DNA of 64,000 nt. Source: Chryseobacterium sp. Lineage in GTDB: Bacteria; Bacteroidota; Bacteroidia; Flavobacteriales; Weeksellaceae. Below, piece by piece: positions 62,817-64,000 of the stretch (the first letter of the stretch is position 1; each line of letters starts with the position of its first letter). Made by a program: the position numbers and the translations under genes. The stretch covers positions 124,001 to 188,000 of the forward strand of contig JAITUA010000022.1 of the NCBI GenBank assembly GCA_031286615.1. The letters are read 5' to 3'. A model generated the notes under the pieces. It did not search any database and had not been told where the DNA came from. It saw nothing but the letters and a program-made list of their open reading frames with translations.

Positions 62817-64000
62817 ATGATGTTAAACAATAACTCCCAAAAACACTATCTTTTATTTTTTTTTCTGATGCTCACCAGTTCCGTATGTGCTCAAAACAAA
62901 GCCAGCGGCAAGATAGTTGACGAAAAAAGTAATAAAGAACTGAATAAAGTTGATATTTTTATCAACAACAACAAAGCACCTTCCCTGACGACAACTTCAG
63001 GCAGCTTTATTATTGAATCAGACAGCATTATTCATCAGTTAAGATTTTCCAGAAAAAATTATACTACAGAAACCCTTGATATCACTCCTGAAAATGCTGA
63101 AAATATTTTTGTACAGCTTTCTCAGGCTAAAGTAAGTGATATCCAGGAAATTGTTCTTCAAAGCGGTAAGACTAAATACAAGAATAAAAAAGAAAACCCT
63201 GCTTATGCCATTATGCAAAAAGTATGGGCCCAGAAAAGAAATAATGGGTTAGAAAAGTTTGATACCTATTCGTATAAAGAATACGAAAAGACCCAATTTG
63301 ACTTGAATAATCTGGACAGTGCCTTCATGAAGAAAAAGATTTTCAATAAACTGGATTTCATTTTCGATTATGCTGATTCTACAGCCAGCGGAAGATTGGG
63401 ACTTCCCATCTTTTTAAATGAAGCCGTATATGAGAATTTTGGTAAAAACAGACCTGATAAGGACAGTAAAAGAACATTGGTGGCTCAAAAAACGTCAGGC
63501 TTCCAGGACAATCAGGTGATTACCGTTTCAGCTAAAAACTTATATAGGGATATCAACATTTACGACAATACCCTTAACTATTTTGATATTGGATTCCAAA
63601 GCCCTGTAGGAACAGATGGATTCAGTACCTATGACTACAGTCTTATGGACACTATCACTATTCGTGGTGAGAAAGCTTTCCAGATCAGATATCAGCCTAA
63701 GAGAAAAGACATCCTTGCCTTCCAGGGAAATCTTTATATAGATACGGACACCTATGCCGTTTTAGGGGCAACGTTAAAATCAACCCAGAAAATCAATGTA
63801 AATTTCGTCAACAGCGTCTATACGCAGGTGGAATATGACAATCCTGATGAAACAACTTTTCTTCCTAAAAAACTGATTACTGAATTTGAAATGAGCCCTT
63901 TTTCAAAAAAGAAAGGGTCCAAAAGTATTATAGCCAAAAGATCGGTAGATTATTCCGAATATGAGTTTAATAAGCCTTTAGATCCAAAAGTATTCAAACG
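62817..64000 (+). CDS. DUF5686 / carboxypeptidase regulatory-like outer-membrane protein (partial)
   Basis: About 394 N-terminal codons; the gene runs past the right edge. A signal peptide ending SSVCAQ precedes a carboxypeptidase-D regulatory-like domain (NKASGKIVDEKSNKELNKVDIFIN ... GSFIIESDS). Then comes the region that defines the DUF5686 family: YAIMQKVWAQKRNNGLEKFDTYSYKEYEK, FDIGFQSPVGTDGFSTYDYSLMDT and FQGNLYIDTDTYAVLGATLKST. Full-length members continue into an outer-membrane barrel. Two adjacent ATGs could serve as start. Function unknown; the family is common in Bacteroidota. Confidence 0.88.
   Translation, partial: MMLNNNSQKHYLLFFFLMLTSSVCAQNKASGKIVDEKSNKELNKVDIFINNNKAPSLTTTSGSFIIESDSIIHQLRFSRKNYTTETLDITPENAENIFVQLSQAKVSDIQEIVLQSGKTKYKNKKENPAYAIMQKVWAQKRNNGLEKFDTYSYKEYEKTQFDLNNLDSAFMKKKIFNKLDFIFDYADSTASGRLGLPIFLNEAVYENFGKNRPDKDSKRTLVAQKTSGFQDNQVITVSAKNLYRDINIYDNTLNYFDIGFQSPVGTDGFSTYDYSLMDTITIRGEKAFQIRYQPKRKDILAFQGNLYIDTDTYAVLGATLKSTQKINVNFVNSVYTQVEYDNPDETTFLPKKLITEFEMSPFSKKKGSKSIIAKRSVDYSEYEFNKPLDPKVFK

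Overview
The window looks like a chromosomal segment of a flavobacterium, most likely Chryseobacterium or a close relative (Bacteroidota, Weeksellaceae). The DNA is AT-rich. Promoters follow the Bacteroidota pattern (-33 TTG, -7 TAnnTTTG). Secreted proteins end in type IX secretion (T9SS) sorting tails. Gene order such as coaBC-DUF4835-recN, miaB-sigma-54 activator-lptE and DUF5687-ABC ATPase fits that group. No phage, transposon, CRISPR array or rRNA operon is visible, and most of the window is core genome.

Layout. 1-9.5 kb: start of a methylmalonyl-CoA mutase (cut by the window edge), a secreted metzincin protease, a prolyl oligopeptidase, a small secreted protein, prfA and an amino acid permease. 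9.5-12.2 kb: a TonB-dependent receptor in one operon with that permease, headed by a SAM-I (S-box) riboswitch, which points to methionine or a related sulfur compound as the imported substrate. 12.4-17.6 kb: two T9SS cargo proteins, a GH13 amylase-like enzyme and a FISUMP-domain protein. 17.7-25 kb: an AraC regulator, a His-tailed small membrane protein, divergent class I and class II fumarases, an ECF sigma / anti-sigma-like / outer-membrane protein unit, and a lone double-glycine leader peptide with six cysteines. 25-34.5 kb: DyP peroxidase with an ABC exporter, recN, a DUF4835 (PorD-like) gene, coaBC, rpoZ, bamD and a TetR regulator.

34.5-37 kb: a plus-strand run of tatD-like, tcdA, rnpA and a DUF4126 gene. 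37-46 kb: a long minus-strand cluster running from miaB through a lipoprotein, a TPR protein, a sigma-54 activator, a membrane protein and lptE to a very acidic repeat protein, with two TonB-C-like secreted proteins upstream. 46-52.4 kb: poxB-like oxidase, lysA behind a candidate leader-peptide attenuator, a DnaQ-like exonuclease and a HerA-like ATPase. 52.7-54.8 kb: a persulfide-handling operon (MBL-rhodanese, rhodanese lipoprotein, thioredoxin). 54.9-64 kb: omega-amidase, a small beta-barrel protein, rseP, a tRNA-Asn, a tricorn-like S41 protease, an AAA ATPase whose start codon lies in a perfect hairpin, a second identical tRNA-Asn, and the start of a DUF5686 outer-membrane protein.

The most interesting points are regulatory: the SAM-riboswitch-controlled TonB receptor-permease operon, and the lysA leader, where a 23-codon ORF, an antiterminator and a strong terminator lie between the only visible promoter and the start codon.
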